A stretch of DNA of 64,000 nt from Ipomoea triloba (GCF_003576645.1 NC_044919.1:21614734-21678733); one strand, 5' to 3'; positions 51,001 to 63,257 are shown, counted from the first letter of the stretch. The notes: a model not told the origin generated them from the sequence alone. Made by a program: numbers and translations.

Positions 51001-51701
51001 CTAGGAGGAACATAAAAAGGCAAGAAAATTTAATCAATTGGAATCATATGAAAATCATGTAATTCATGCATGTTACATCCAACTGGAACCCTTACATATA
51101 TGAAACTGGGCGTTTTGTAGTTACAGTAAACAAATATATTGAGGACCTGCTTTCATTCATCCATTATCGGTCTTTGTTTCAGGCTACCTAGCCAGCCGCA
51201 TTTCCCCTTTTTCAACCACAACTTTTATACTGAAGTCTTTAACATTTGAAGAGAAACTTGATTGCTTCCTATTTGTGTTTATAACCAGTACATTTTCTTT
51301 TGTTTTTTAACTTGAGTAGGTACCAGTTTGATTTGTCTGTTGAAGAAGCTGCAGAGTTGGCTAGGCGGTCTATCTATCATGCAACGTTTCGTGATGGAGC
51401 CAGTGGAGGTGTTGCCAGTGGTATGATTCTCCTCCCTTTTCTCCGTAACTTAAAACATGTGCACGCACAGCATAGAAGGACAAAACTTATTTTTTGCTAA
51501 AATCGGGGTAACTTCTGAATTGGCATTTGTGAATTTTGTGGTTGTAGTGCCTTATTGTGATAGTGTGATCTTGTGCTTCTTTCAGTTTACCATGTTGGGC
51601 CAAATGGATGGAAGAAACTGTCAGGTGATGATGTTGGAGAGCTTCACTACCATTACTACCCAGTTGAAGCAGCATCAGTGGAGCATGAAATGATCGACTG
51701 A
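48067..51701 (+). CDS. PBE: 20S proteasome subunit beta type-5 (7 exons)
   Basis: Exons: 48067-48183, 48317-48446, 48993-49099, 50163-50297, 50381-50484, 51320-51420, 51586-51701. They sum to 810 nt (269 residues) with consistent phases. It encodes the chymotrypsin-like catalytic subunit of the 20S core, acting in cytosol and nucleus. A 56-residue propeptide ends at Gly56; cleavage before Thr57 (KG|TTTLAF) exposes the nucleophile. Counting from that Thr, Asp17 (AADSR), Lys33 (SVKK) and the S1-pocket Met45 (LGTMAGG) are all present. [20 protein letters not shown] and a short C-tail end it. The N-terminal propeptide is the most divergent part, as usual in the family. All catalytic residues are intact, so it is probably functional. 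Intron 3 (1.06 kb) holds a SINE, and a 57-bp tandem array begins 57 bp after the stop. Confidence 0.96.
49220..49423 (-). mobile_element. tRNA-derived SINE in proteasome intron 3
   Basis: Bounded by a perfect 13-bp TSD TTGTAGTTTCATT (49207-49219 and 49424-49436). On the minus strand a box A-like AGCCAAGATGGCAAG is followed by a box B-like AGTTAGAATCC (49370-49360). The T-rich/A-rich tail is at the low-coordinate end, as expected for minus orientation. It is a different family from the copies at 37643 and 53931. Confidence 0.88.
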
Positions 51702-51758
51702 TCCTATTTGCTAAATGCCTTGCTTTCATCGCCTTATTTTCCTGTTTATGGGTGCGTG

Positions 51759-53297
51759 CACATTTTAGTTTAGTTGAGATGATATTAGTTGTGCTTCTTC
51801 GTTTTCCTTTCTTCACTAACCACATTTTAGCTGAGATCATATTAGTTGTGCTTCTTCGTTTTCCTTTCTTCACTAAGCACATTTTAGCTGAGATCATATT
51901 AGTTGTGCTTCTTCGTTTTCCTTTCTTCACTAAGCACATTTTAGCTGAGATCATATTAGTTGTGCTTCTTCGTTTTCCTTTCTTCACTAAGCACATTTTA
52001 GCTGAGATCATATTAGTTGTGCTTCTTCGTTTTCCTTTCTTCACTAAGCACATTTTAGCTGAGATCATATTAGTTGTGCTTCTTCGTTTTCCTTTCTTCA
52101 CTAAGCACATTTTAGCTGAGATCATATTAGTTGTGCTTCTTCGTTTTCCTTTCTTCACTAAGCACATTTTAGCTGAGATCATATTAGTTGTGCTTCTTCG
52201 TTTTCCTTTCTTCACTAAGCACATTTTAGCTGAGATCATATTAGTTGTGCTTCTTCGTTTTCCTTTCTTCACTAAGCACATTTTAGCTGAGATCATATTA
52301 GTTGTGCTTCTTCGTTTTCCTTTCTTCACTAAGCACATTTTAGCTGAGATCATATTAGTTGTGCTTCTTCGTTTTCCTTTCTTCACTAAGCACATTTTAG
52401 CTGAGATCATATTAGTTGTGCTTCTTCGTTTTCCTTTCTTCACTAAGCACATTTTAGCTGAGATCATATTAGTTGTGCTTCTTCGTTTTCCTTTCTTCAC
52501 TAAGCACATTTTAGCTGAGATCATATTAGTTGTGCTTCTTCGTTTTCCTTTCTTCACTAAGCACATTTTAGCTGAGATCATATTAGTTGTGCTTCTTCGT
52601 TTTCCTTTCTTCACTAAGCACATTTTAGCTGAGATCATATTAGTTGTGCTTCTTCGTTTTCCTTTCTTCACTAAGCACATTTTAGCTGAGATCATATTAG
52701 TTGTGCTTCTTCGTTTTCCTTTCTTCACTAAGCACATTTTAGCTGAGATCATATTAGTTGTGCTTCTTCGTTTTCCTTTCTTCACTAAGCACATTTTAGC
52801 TGAGATCATATTAGTTGTGCTTCTTCGTTTTCCTTTCTTCACTAAGCACATTTTAGCTGAGATCATATTAGTTGTGCTTCTTCGTTTTCCTTTCTTCACT
52901 AAGCACATTTTAGCTGAGATCATATTAGTTGTGCTTCTTCGTTTTCCTTTCTTCACTAAGCACATTTTAGCTGAGATCATATTAGTTGTGCTTCTTCGTT
53001 TTCCTTTCTTCACTAAGCACATTTTAGCTGAGATCATATTAGTTGTGCTTCTTCGTTTTCCTTTCTTCACTAAGCACATTTTAGCTGAGATCATATTAGT
53101 TGTGCTTCTTCGTTTTCCTTTCTTCACTAAGCACATTTTAGCTGAGATCATATTAGTTGTGCTTCTTCGTTTTCCTTTCTTCACTAAGCACATTTTAGCT
53201 GAGATCATATTAGTTGTGCTTCTTCGTTTTCCTTTCTTCACTAAGCACATTTTAGCTGAGATCATATTAGTTGTGCTTCTTCGTTTTCCTTTCTTCA
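51759..53297 (+). repeat. 57-bp tandem array, about 27 units, in the 3' flank of the proteasome gene
   Basis: The unit begins CACATTTTAGCTGAGATCAT and ends CTTTCTTCACTAAG, with a CT-rich middle (CTTCTTCGTTTTCC). The first unit (51759-51820) is a 62-bp variant. Exact 57-bp spacing then runs from 51821 to the last, 52-bp unit at 53246-53297. By eye about 25 units are identical; only the edges vary. Because 57 is a multiple of 3 and one frame per strand has no stop, long ORFs appear on both strands (520 and 603 codons). They encode a 19-residue hydrophobic repeat (ILAEIILVVLLRFPFFTKH) and a basic one. No independent sign of translation. Confidence 0.97.
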
Positions 53298-54376
53298 TTA
53301 TAATTTTAAACTAATCATTACATAAAAAAAAATGAACCTATAAATTAAATAATCAAGAATATAATCCGTTTATAATTTTCTACTGTATCATAAGTTGTAA
53401 AAAAAAAACTGAATCATTTTAAATAATCAAAAATATAATTAAATCGGTTTTCTTCAATAAGAAAGAATATAAAGGATCATGGGCTAGGGTTAGTCAACCA
53501 AGCAGTCAGCTCAATAGTAGATGATGGGTAGTTTAGACCGTGCTCAGACTAGGCATTCGGTCTCAGCCTCGAGACCTGACCAGTCAATTGTGACGACGTG
53601 GAAGAAGGAATTAAATAGTGATCATAAGATTATAGAAGAGTGGTCAAGTCAACCTATGAACTACTTTTCTAAATATCATTTTATTCCTTAAATCACCTAT
53701 ACATTCCAAATTAAAATATTTCACTCTACCATAAATACCCGATTATCATAAGGCTATTCTTATCCCTGCAAATATCTCTCACTTTTTAAAATGGGTCTTA
53801 CTTTCACTTCATCAAATTTGCAAATTCTCTAATATTTATTCTACATCTCTGCAAATCTTTCTCGCTCTAAAAAATGGATCCCACTTTCATATTATACTAT
53901 AAATATAATAATATAAATGTAATAATAAAAACTCAACGGGATAGCTCAAGTAGTAAGTGAGCTCTCTTTGTGGGGAGGAATTTCGGGAGAACCTGGGTTC
54001 AATTCCCATAAGTGATGATTCCCCCTGTGCCTCTTGACCGTTAAACGGACATATAATAATAAAATAATATTAAAAGAAATAAAAGCTACCAAATTACTTC
54101 TCTCTTGCCACATCATTTGGCAAGGCATTCATTTTCCAGGGTGGGGTTAGTCTAAGACTCTATTATGTTCATATTATACTTCTTCTACTATAAAAGGCCA
54201 TAGTCTATGACTAAGAAAGGGGGAATAGAGCACACAATTGTACATATATAAAATTACTTACAAAGATAGTGAATTTTTACTTATACCGTTGAAAAAGTTT
54301 AGTGATTTTTTCCATTTGTTGTCTACATTAAAGTTATTGTGTCTATTTATTTTTCTCTCAATTAGAGTATGTTAGC
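53298..54376. other. Intergenic AT-rich DNA with a SINE
   Basis: Apart from the SINE at 53931-54053, nothing gene-like was recognised. The 3' end and poly(A) site of the proteasome transcript may lie here or before the array. Confidence 0.4.
53931..54053 (+). mobile_element. tRNA-derived SINE, copy 2
   Basis: Same head as the copy at 37643: box A-like TAGCTCAAGTAG (53942-53953) and box B-like GGTTCAATTCC (53996-54006). Candidate TSD AATAATAAAA at 53921-53930 and 54055-54064; this is AT-rich, so weaker proof. Confidence 0.75.
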
Positions 54377-55184
54377 CTAATGACTAGACCTAGCAATTAT
54401 AGACAGGACCTGTTAACACGACACGAAACTGGATAAAAAATAACGGGTTAGTGTTTAGCCTTAAGATGTCTTGGGTCGTTAATGGGCTGACCCGTTAAGG
54501 ATTCGTTATGTTTCGTATCTTAATTGGTCAACCCGTTAAACCTATTAAGAACCCGTTTAACCCGTTAATATTATCGTGTTAACCTGTTTACACGAACCCG
54601 TTTACACAAACTTGATTATAACCCGCTAAGAACTACTATCATGTAGGTAAGAACCATTGTCATGAATGAGATTACAAAAGATATCATGAACATGACTAAG
54701 GATGAATTTACTATATTAGGACAAGATCCTACACCAATTATTAATTTTCAACAATATGAAATTTGAATTTTATTGTGTTCAATTTTATTGTAAAAACTAG
54801 TATGAACTTCTTTAATTATGATTTTTAGATGTTATTTTATCATTTTATGAATGTTATAAATTGAAATTTTTTTAGTTTATTTAATGGATTGAATTGTAGA
54901 TTTTATTTATTTATTTTTTATATAAGTTAACTTTAAATTTTAGTTTTTAAATATATTAATTGGTTTAGCGGGTTTAAATGGATTTCGTGTCATATTTTGT
55001 CGACACGATCCAAAACTTGTTAACAAAACATGTCTATCGTGTCAACCCGTTTAACCCGTTAACAAATCTTGATGAATGTATTGTGTATATCATTAGAATA
55101 GGAATACAGTAAGTACATAAATACAAATAGAATAACACAAGAACCATAAGTCTAGGAAGACTAAACTACGAGAGTCTTGTTACA

Positions 55185-55768
55185 CCCCCTCAAGTTTAAG
55201 GTGGTAAACACACAACATTAAGCTTGACCCGAAGCAACTCAAACCGCTTAACAGATAATAGTTTGGTAAAGATGTCAGCAATCTGATCCTGCGTAGAAAC
55301 AAAATGAACCTTAAGGTCACTAGAAGCAACTTTATCCCGCACAAAGTGATAACCCACTTCAACAAGTTTCGTTCACACATGAAACACCGGATTGGCACAA
55401 AGATACATAGCTCCCAGATTGTCACACCATAAGGTGGGCGGAGTAGATAACGGCAGCCCAATCTCATTCAGAAGTGACACAACCCAAGTAACCTCAGCCG
55501 CAACATCAGCAAGACTTTTATACTCAGCCTCTGTCAACGATCGGGCCACTGTCCGCTGTTTCCTACAGACCCATAAAACCAAATTGTCACACAGATAGAC
55601 AACAAACCCACTGGTAGACTTTCGATCAAGCACATCACCAACCCATTTCGAATTAGAATAACCATGCAAAATCGAGGCCAGAAAAGGACGCAAACGCAAG
55701 CCGAACTGAAGCGTAGCCTTGACATACCTCAACACTCGATTCAACATGACCCAATGCGAAATAGAAGA
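55185..55768 (-). pseudogene. Copia RNase H, 3' part of the same element
   Basis: ISHWVMLNRVLRYVKATLQFGL, DVLDRKSTSGFVVYLCDNLVLW, SLTEAEYKSLADVAAEVTWV and WCDNLGAMYL (55768-55385) are the copia RNase H domain. They join 60200 in frame (CQHMHS|SSISHWV) once the LTR and one TSD are removed. A stop follows CANPVFHV. The last text (DQIADIFTKLL, about 55295) ends just before the PPT. Confidence 0.88.
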
Positions 55769-55893
55769 CGAGTTGATGGACAATTTTAATTATCCTCGCA
55801 AGTGCACGAGTCAATTGTAGTGATAGTGTGCTTTAGCAAGGGTCGATCCCATAGGGAATTGAAACAATGCAATTTAAAGACTTAAAATTAAAA

Positions 55894-57478
55894 GAGTTTT
55901 TTTCCCAAAATGGTCCCTCGACTATTGCTCATTCTCAATTTTGCATTTTGACTTTCAATTGCACCTAATGTGGTCCCTTGACTTTCAAAACTCACCCAAT
56001 TTGGTCCTCCGTTACATATTCCGTCAAATCAGTGTTAAAATGGAGGGCATTTTCGTCCATTTACCTATTGTTAGCCTAATAAACATTGAGAAATAGTTGA
56101 GGGACCGTTTTGAGAATAGTCAAGGGACCATTTTGGGAAAAACTATTTTATTTATTTCATTTTTGTTTATTTTTATTTTTTAGACTCTATAAAATTAGAA
56201 TTTCTATACATTTTTTTTCTTACAAATATAAATACTTAAAATCGTGCAATCCATCCTAAAAATTTTTAACTTTTTTTACAGACTTTTTCCCTCTATCTAA
56301 ATATACAAACTATTCCTATGCAGATTTACAATAAGTTTCGTAAATTTTATAAATACTCATTTTTTAAGCATCGATTAAAATAATTCTTAGTCACATCCGT
56401 AATACTAAATATATTACTTTGGATTTTTTATAAATAAGATATAATATTATTAAACTCAAATAATTAAAAATAATGTGCGCACATCACAAAAGATTTTATG
56501 ATTGACTTAAAAATTAACTATAAATTTTATTGTTGAATACAAATTGACAATTATTAAACATTATTTTTAATAATTATTGTGTCCCGTGTAATATACTAAA
56601 ATTATTAGGTAGGATTTTTATAATTAAGGTATAATTTAATTAAATCAAAATTTTTAAAAATAATGTGTCCACATTACAAAATAAATTATACTTGCCTTAA
56701 TAATTAATAATTAATAAAAAAAAATAAGAAGAGGAAAACATATAAAAGATGTCATACAATATCTTAAATAATGTAAAATAATATAAAATTTAATAATTAC
56801 TTCGAAATCAAATACAGAAAATATTGCAGGAAACATTGACGAGATTTTACTTTCGGCTCACCTGAGAAGTTTACTAGAAAAATTTACCTTTTGGTCCAAT
56901 ATTTTCCCTACATTTTACACTATTTGGGTGTCTACGCTTGAAAAAAAATATTAATTTTCAATGGTAAAAATAATATTTAATGTGATACATAGTGATTGAT
57001 TGTCTATGAACATAAAAAATTAAAAAAAAAGAAGAAGTATATGAGTATTTATGAAATTTACGAAACTTATAGTAAAACTTCATAGGAATAGTTTGTATAT
57101 TTAGAGGGGAAAAGTCTTAAAGAAAGTTAAAAATTTTGAGGTTGGATTGCGCGATTTTAACTATTTATATTTGTAAGAAAAAACTGTATAGAAATTCTAT
57201 TTTTATAGAGTGTAAAAAATGAAAATAAACAAAAATGAAATAAATAAAATAGTTTTTCCCAAAATGGTCCCTCAACTATTTCTCAATGTTTATTAGGCTA
57301 ACAATAGGTAAATGGACGAAAATACCCTCCATTTTAACACTGATTTGACGGAATATGTAACGGAAGACCAAATTGGGTGAGTTTTTGAAAGTTGAGGGAC
57401 CACATTAGGTGCAATTGAAAGTCGAAATGCAAAATTGAGAATGAGCAATAGTTGAGGGACCATTTTGGGAAAAAACTC
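55894..57478. mobile_element. Mutator-type element with about 460-bp inverted repeats
   Basis: Perfect 9-bp TSD AAATTAAAA (55885-55893 and 57479-57487). Termini GAGTTTTTTCCCAAAATGG. The arms match inversely over roughly 55894-56360 and 57030-57478. The centre holds two diverged copies of an AT-rich segment with AAAAATAATGTG(C/T)(G/C)CACAT. No transposase ORF, so it is a non-autonomous MULE of 1585 bp. Confidence 0.9.
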
Positions 57479-57923
57479 AAATTAAAATAACAAACTTAAC
57501 AGTTTAAAGTGAAGCCGAACTAATAAAATAGCTTGGAGAAATAAAAAACCAACAAGAACGAGATAGCAGGTAAGTAACTAGCAGGGAAAACAATAAAATA
57601 ACAACGAAGCAAGAGAGCGGCTAATAAAAGAATAAAGGCTAGGAACATGAATCAATTACCACTACTAATTATGCATTTTAAGTCTACTATTGCCAACCAA
57701 TTAATGGTTCGTTCTAACTGCTATATGACTACTACGTATGGCGTTCAAAGCAAGTCACGTGCTTTAATCACCCATATGCTTAAGACATTTATTCGAATGA
57801 TTAAAACCCATTAAGCATGGAAGAACTTACGGAATACCCGGGTTATGAACCAATCAAACAGTTCAATAAGACAACTAAACTATTTATCTTTTTATCCTAT
57901 AGAGCTTGGAATTAATAGGCATG

Positions 57924-59284
57924 TGATAGCGTAAATAGAACCGGGGGTTACGATTACACTACGAATACGTACGTTTGTGAATAAGCGGGAGAGCGCTCGT
58001 AGCTCAGCCGGTCGGTCAATCGTAGGGCGACCGGGCAGTCCGAGGTTGAGTGGTATCCCGAGTGATAAGTAGTTACGAGCGGGTCGCTTAGAACAACGCG
58101 GGTTGCTATTGTAGGGCGATCAGGTTGCAATTACAGAGTGGGAGTTACGAGTGAACGGTTATACGGGGTGTAGACCGTGATATAGATTGACGTTGTAGGG
58201 TGAGATTACAAGTAGTGAGTAGTAGTAGTTACAATCAGATAGAGATGAGAAGTGAGGGGGAGACCCCTTCTATTTATACTAATCAAGCCGGTCTACGCAT
58301 TTAATGCACCGGCTGTAAGTGGCTTGACGTGGCGTCCTCTTGTTGGCTTGGTCAGGCGGTCACTCTGCAGGCTACGGGTAGGTTGACTGGTCAAGGTTGC
58401 AGCGCCGCAAGTTGTCAATCGCCGGCCTGCAGGCGCAAGTTGGACTGCTTTACTTGTTGTGTAAGATAAGGTTTCAGCTTGTAGGTTGCGTCACATTGTT
58501 GACCAACCGGTCATCCTTTGGTAGATCGATCATCCTATGGTAGACCGGTCGGGTGTGTTTCCATCGGGGCGACTCCAAGGGTGATCCGAGAGCATTTTTG
58601 TCACAAGGCCTATCGATACGGGCGGTACGGTTGATCACAAGTGATTTATTCCGGTCGGGTTGATGGATATGACGGACTAGTCGGGTGACTTCTTGTCGGA
58701 GCGGCTATACAGGTTAGTCTTTTATGCGTATTTACCCATCACGAGTCCCCCACTTCTTGAATCCACGAGAATCGTTGGGTTCGAGAAGTGAGAATAATTT
58801 CCTTGTAATTTGTTCCAATTAGCTTGTCACGAACAAAGTTCCACTCGGTCGGTCTACCGTAGTCTTCCCAGTCGGTCTACAGTAGTGTTCCCAGATGGTC
58901 TACAGTAGTGTTCCAGATGGTCTACAGTATTATTCCCGGTCGTTCGTCATCCAGCTGGTAATTCCAGCTTCCAATAGCATGTTGAAAATTTTTGATCGGA
59001 CAATTTTTTCCTTTCATTTTCTTGTTGCTCCGTCCTTGCAACCTCGATTGGCCAACCGCACATCTGCCCATCGGCCAATGACTTTGTCTTGATTACAAGA
59101 AGTCTCTGTTGACCCCTTCACGTGTCGCTGGGTGGGAATAACGCCATGGTTTTATCTCGAGCGTAGTCTGGTGGACCGCCTCCTGTATTTATTCCGGTCG
59201 GGTTGATGGATATGACGGACTGGTCGGGTGACTTCTTGTCGGAGCGGCTATATGGGTCAGTCCTTTGTGCGTATTTACCTATCA
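57924..59284 (-). mobile_element. Internally deleted LTR retrotransposon inside the solo LTR
   Basis: TSD GCATG at 57919-57923 and 59285-59289. On the minus strand: a 95-bp piece matching an LTR start (59284-59190), about 450 bp of internal DNA, a PPT-like AAGTGGGGGACTCG (about 58754-58741), and a full 3' LTR (58740-57924, 817 bp, TGATGGGTAAATACGC to TTTACGCTATCA). A minus-strand TATA (AGTATAAATAGAAGGGG) is at about 58282-58266. The deletion removed most of the 5' LTR, the PBS and all genes. Tandem GGTCTACAGTAGTGTTCC words occur at 58865-58930. Confidence 0.8.
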
Positions 59285-60010
59285 GCATGGTATATACTCA
59301 ATTAATTTTCTCATAGATTAACCTGTGCTAAAATTGGCCAGATTAAAGCACAATTAATCACAATACAAAATTATAGGATAAAACATAATTGATTTGGCAA
59401 CATTAAAAACCTAAACTACTGCAAAACTTTCATAGTACATATATTATTCACGTCCCTAGAAGTAAATAAACTAACAACACATTCTAGAGATAAGATCCAC
59501 AATTAAAATTCATTTATTTAAGCAAATTAGCCAAATATATAGCAATTGAAAGGTTGAAAAGAATGAAATACTAGCAATAACAAAGGATAGAAAAGAAGAA
59601 ATTATTATGCCAATTGCCTATGGATATTTACGCCATCTTCAATCTCCCACCGCTGCGACCAAAGTACCAAACAAAGAATCTGCTAGGAATTTGCTGCTTG
59701 CCAAAACAATCTTGCAACGCCGACTGAAATTTACCCAAAGCAGAATTGTTGTTACCAGACGCCAAACCGCCAGAACGACCGCCGCCTCCGGAATTGCTCC
59801 CGGTGAACTGATGTTGTCTTCTACAATTTGGCCGCAATTTATACTACTCAGCTCCACGCAACCGTCACCGCTGATGAGTCGGATCTCCCAAAGACCGGGT
59901 TTGTTGCCGTTTGTAGCTCCTTCGATTTCGCTAGTCTCTCGACCGGTTATTGACAGGCTATTATTTGCGATTGACTAACATATTTTATTATTAACTAAAC
60001 TAACCTACTA

Positions 60011-60011
60011 C

Positions 60012-60068
<57 letters not shown>
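60011..60068. repeat. (AAT)n microsatellite
   Basis: About 18 uninterrupted TAA/AAT units in the U3 part of the solo LTR. Confidence 0.95.
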
Positions 60069-60070
<2 letters not shown>

Positions 60071-60199
60071 GCCCAAACTTAATTTAACACCAGAACTTAT
60101 TAATAATAAGAGAAAAATACACAATTAACTAAATATTATCTTATTAATTCTAACAAAGTTATATTAAAAATAATAAAATAAATAATGTTTATCACGAGT

Positions 60200-63100
60200 G
60201 CATGTGTTGACACAAATAATTGATCGCATAAGAGAGATCAGGCTTCGTCACAGTCAAATATTGCAAAGCACCATCAAGGCTCCTGTACTGAGTAGGATTA
60301 TCAAACAGAGCATTAGACATCTCAGTTAAGCGAGCTGTAGAAACAAGTGTAGCAAGAGACTTACAGTTTACTATTCCAGCACGATTGAGAATATTAGCCA
60401 TGTACCTGCGCTGAGAGAGAATAAAACCACCATCAATTCCAAGAAAGAAATTCGGAGTATCAAGGTCACATATCTTAAACGTAGAGGTCAAACGCTACAA
60501 AAGCTCAGAAACAAGTGACGAGTCACTACCTATCACGAGAATGTCATCAACATAAACAAGAATAAACAGTTGAGACCTAGCAACAGACCGATGAAACAAA
60601 GAAATATCGGTCTTAGAGGCCTTGAACCCAACCGAAAGCAGAAAGTCATGTAAGCGCTTGAACCAAGGCCGTGGGGCCTGCTTCCGACCATAGAGAAAGC
60701 GCTGAAGAAGACACACATGATCGGGAAAACGAGGATCAATATACCCAGGCGGCTGCTCATATATACGGTGTCCACCAAGCGCTCGTTCAAGAAAGCGTTG
60801 TGAACATCCAGCTGACGGAGAGTTCACCCACGAGATAATGCCAAAGAGAGAAGAACGAGAACCGTGGTAAGCTTAACCACCGGGCTAAAAGTATCGAAAA
60901 AATCTTCACCTGTAACCTGATTAAAACCCTTCGCGACCAACCCCGCCTTAAACCGCTCAATAGACCCGTTGGCCTTTCTCTTTGTACGGAACACCACTTA
61001 CAACCCACAATGTTCATATCCGGTGTGGCCGGGACCAACCGCCAAGTCTGATTGTGAAGAAGCGCATTGAACTCCTCATCCATGGCAGTATGCCACTCAG
61101 GGTAAAGAACCGCCTGAGAATAACAAGTAGGACCCTCACTAGCAGCCAACAACGCCCGTAAAGGCGAAGAATGCTCCATGTGACGTAGACGACATAGGAT
61201 CGAAGAACCAGCAGCCCAGGGCTCAATAGAGGTCGTAGGAGGCATAGGCAAAGACGCAGTCACGGGTGAAACAACCAAAGAACCAGCACCCTAGGCTCAA
61301 TAGGCTGACCATGGAAATCCTGCACAACAGAAATACTAGCCAAAGGAAACACATTCTCGTCAAAGTGGACATGCCGACAAATAAAGAACTTATCCATATT
61401 AAGGTCCATGCATCGATACCCACAAAAATACAAGGGGTAACCTAGAAATACACACACACAGAAGACTAGAAAGCAAACTTGTGTCGATTGTATGGCCGGA
61501 GGTAAGGAAAACACAAACACCTAAAAATCCGGAGGTGAGAATAAGACGGGACAGATTGAAACAATTTTTGAAAAGGACTGTCCATTTGAATAGCAGAGGA
61601 CGACAAATGATTAACCAAGTATACAACAGTTTCAAAAGCATAGTTTCAATACTTTAACGGAACAGACCCTTGAGAAAGAAGAGCAGGCCAGTCTCTACAA
61701 TGTGCCTGTGTCACCGCTCAACTAGCCGAACTAACACGGGGTAAAGCAAAACGGGAAGATTTCCCTAACTGACAGAACGCACATAAATGAGACGAACTAA
61801 CATCAAATTTATTAACTGAGCAACTATGTAACACTTTATGCAATACCCAAAGATTCAGGTGCCCCAGACGATAATGCCAGACACTAAATGGAGCACGGGC
61901 GGATAGAAATGCAGTAGGCGGCGACGAAGACACAGGAAGACGTAGTGTGTATAAGCCCCCCAAACTCGGCCCTCTAAGCAAAGTGGTTTTGGTGACGATG
62001 TCTTTAATCACAAAAAAGGAGGGGGATAGAATTCAAAGACAACATGATTATCATGTGCAAACTTTTGAATAGTAAGTAATGAACTAGACAATTTAGGAAC
62101 AACAAGAACATAAGATAATCTAAGGGACCTAGGAGCAGAAACATGGGCATGACCAATACGAGTAATCGACAAACCTTCGCCGCTACCAACCCGAAGAGAG
62201 TCAATACCATGATATGACTCAATGTCCACCAAAGCATCCTCTGTAGGCGTAGCATGGTGAGTAGCCCTGGTGTTCGGAAACACGACGTAGAAACAACAGA
62301 ATCGCTAGAAGGTAGTGCGACATCTACGTGAACATGAGGGGAAGACGACGCCTCAAAATAACGTCGATAACAGTGCACTACTGAGTGTCCATGACTCCTG
62401 CATATTTGGCAACGAGGACCGCAGCCTCCGCGACCAGTCTGCCCAATATCACCCACAATGTTGCGACCACCACCGCACCAACCACCGGCATCACCAGACT
62501 GCTGGCCTCCACCTGCACGCCGTGACACCATAGCCGTTGGCTAGGAATGCACCGCAGGTAGAACATCATCACTGCAAATAAACTGTTGAGCACACAACAT
62601 ATTAGAGAGCTAGGCAATGGTCACCGGAGAACCGGTAGTAACCAAGGAAGATGCCATAGCCCGGAATTCCGGTTGCAAGCATCTGAAGATGTACAGGTTC
62701 TGCGTGTCTAGCGTCACCGGCTGCCCCGCCATCGCGAGCTCCTCCCCCAACACTTTCGCACATCCCAGGTACTCTGTAGGCGTGTTGTCACCTTAGCGCA
62801 ACTCCTGCAACTGAGTAAGAAGACCAAGAGAGCGAGCCCGAGTCACCAACCCAAACGCGTTCTCAATCTCCTTCCATAGCGAGTGCGACGTGGCGTGGCC
62901 GGGAGCAAGGTAGAGGACTTCCTCTGAAAGTGATGCCACCAACACGGATAGAACCGCCTGGTCTTATTGAACCCAGGCACTTGTGGTAGAATCGTCGACC
63001 GACGCAGCACCTCTTGTAGCAGCCACCGGTGAGGACGGGCAAGGTTACGTGCTATCGACGTACTTGAGGAGACCTTGACCACGAAGAAATGGCAGAATTT

Positions 63101-63257
63101 GAGCGCGCTAGTAGAGGTAATTCTTGGATGAGAGCTTGAGCGAGACAAAGTGATGAGCCGATGAGAGCAACGCCAGAGCAGGCACTGGTGGAACCGGAGA
63201 CATCGTGGTAGTGATCGTTCGCTTAGAAGACGCATCGGATTGCACATTGGAAGCCAT
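60200..63257 (-). pseudogene. Copia gag-pol (gag, protease, integrase lacking its core, RT)
   Basis: Starts at ATG 63257 (MASNVQSDASSKR). Zinc knuckle CQICRSHGHSVVHC at about 62415-62370. Protease has the degenerate form (T)RATHHATPTEDAL (about 62270). Pre-integrase WHYRLGHLNLWVLHKVL and CQLGKS (about 61890-61760). The reading then jumps to late integrase text (PALLSQGSVPLKY, about 61695), so the DDE core is deleted. RT pieces: AMDEEFNALLHNQTWRLVP (about 61090), NAFLERALGG-like text, and an intact LFILVYVDDILVIGSD (about 60570-60520). Stops and frameshifts are frequent. RT/RNase H continues at 55768 after the inserted LTR. Confidence 0.87.

Larger units (their letters stand above)
55774..60194 (-). 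mobile_element. Athila-like solo LTR, itself interrupted twice
   Basis: Perfect TSD CGAGT at 55769-55773 and 60195-60199. On the minus strand it starts TGATAAACATTATTTATTTT, similar to the Athila-like LTR at 5921 (TGATAGACATATTTTATA), and ends ATTGTCCATCA. A TATA-like AGTATAAATTG occurs on the minus strand at about 59850. Subtracting the two insertions and their TSDs leaves about 1461 bp, the same length as the 3' LTR at 14088-15548. No internal region, so it is a solo LTR of a related but different family. Confidence 0.85.

Noticed and set aside
51759..53297. CRISPR-like array
   Set aside because: Units are contiguous with no unique spacers, no cas genes are present, and the DNA is plant nuclear.
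51487..53314. Long ORFs (603 codons minus, 520 codons plus) across the 57-bp array
   Set aside because: They exist because the unit length is a multiple of three and has one stop-free frame per strand. There is no start context, domain or non-repeat coding part.
58000..58070. tRNA-like sequence (TAGCTCAGCCGGTCGGT)
   Set aside because: A good box A match, but no matching GGTTCGANTCC box B at the right spacing and no cloverleaf closing stem. It lies in the R/U5 part of an LTR.
59607..59978. 123-codon ORF
   Set aside because: Lies within the Athila-like solo LTR around its minus-strand TATA. No domain; also open on the other strand.
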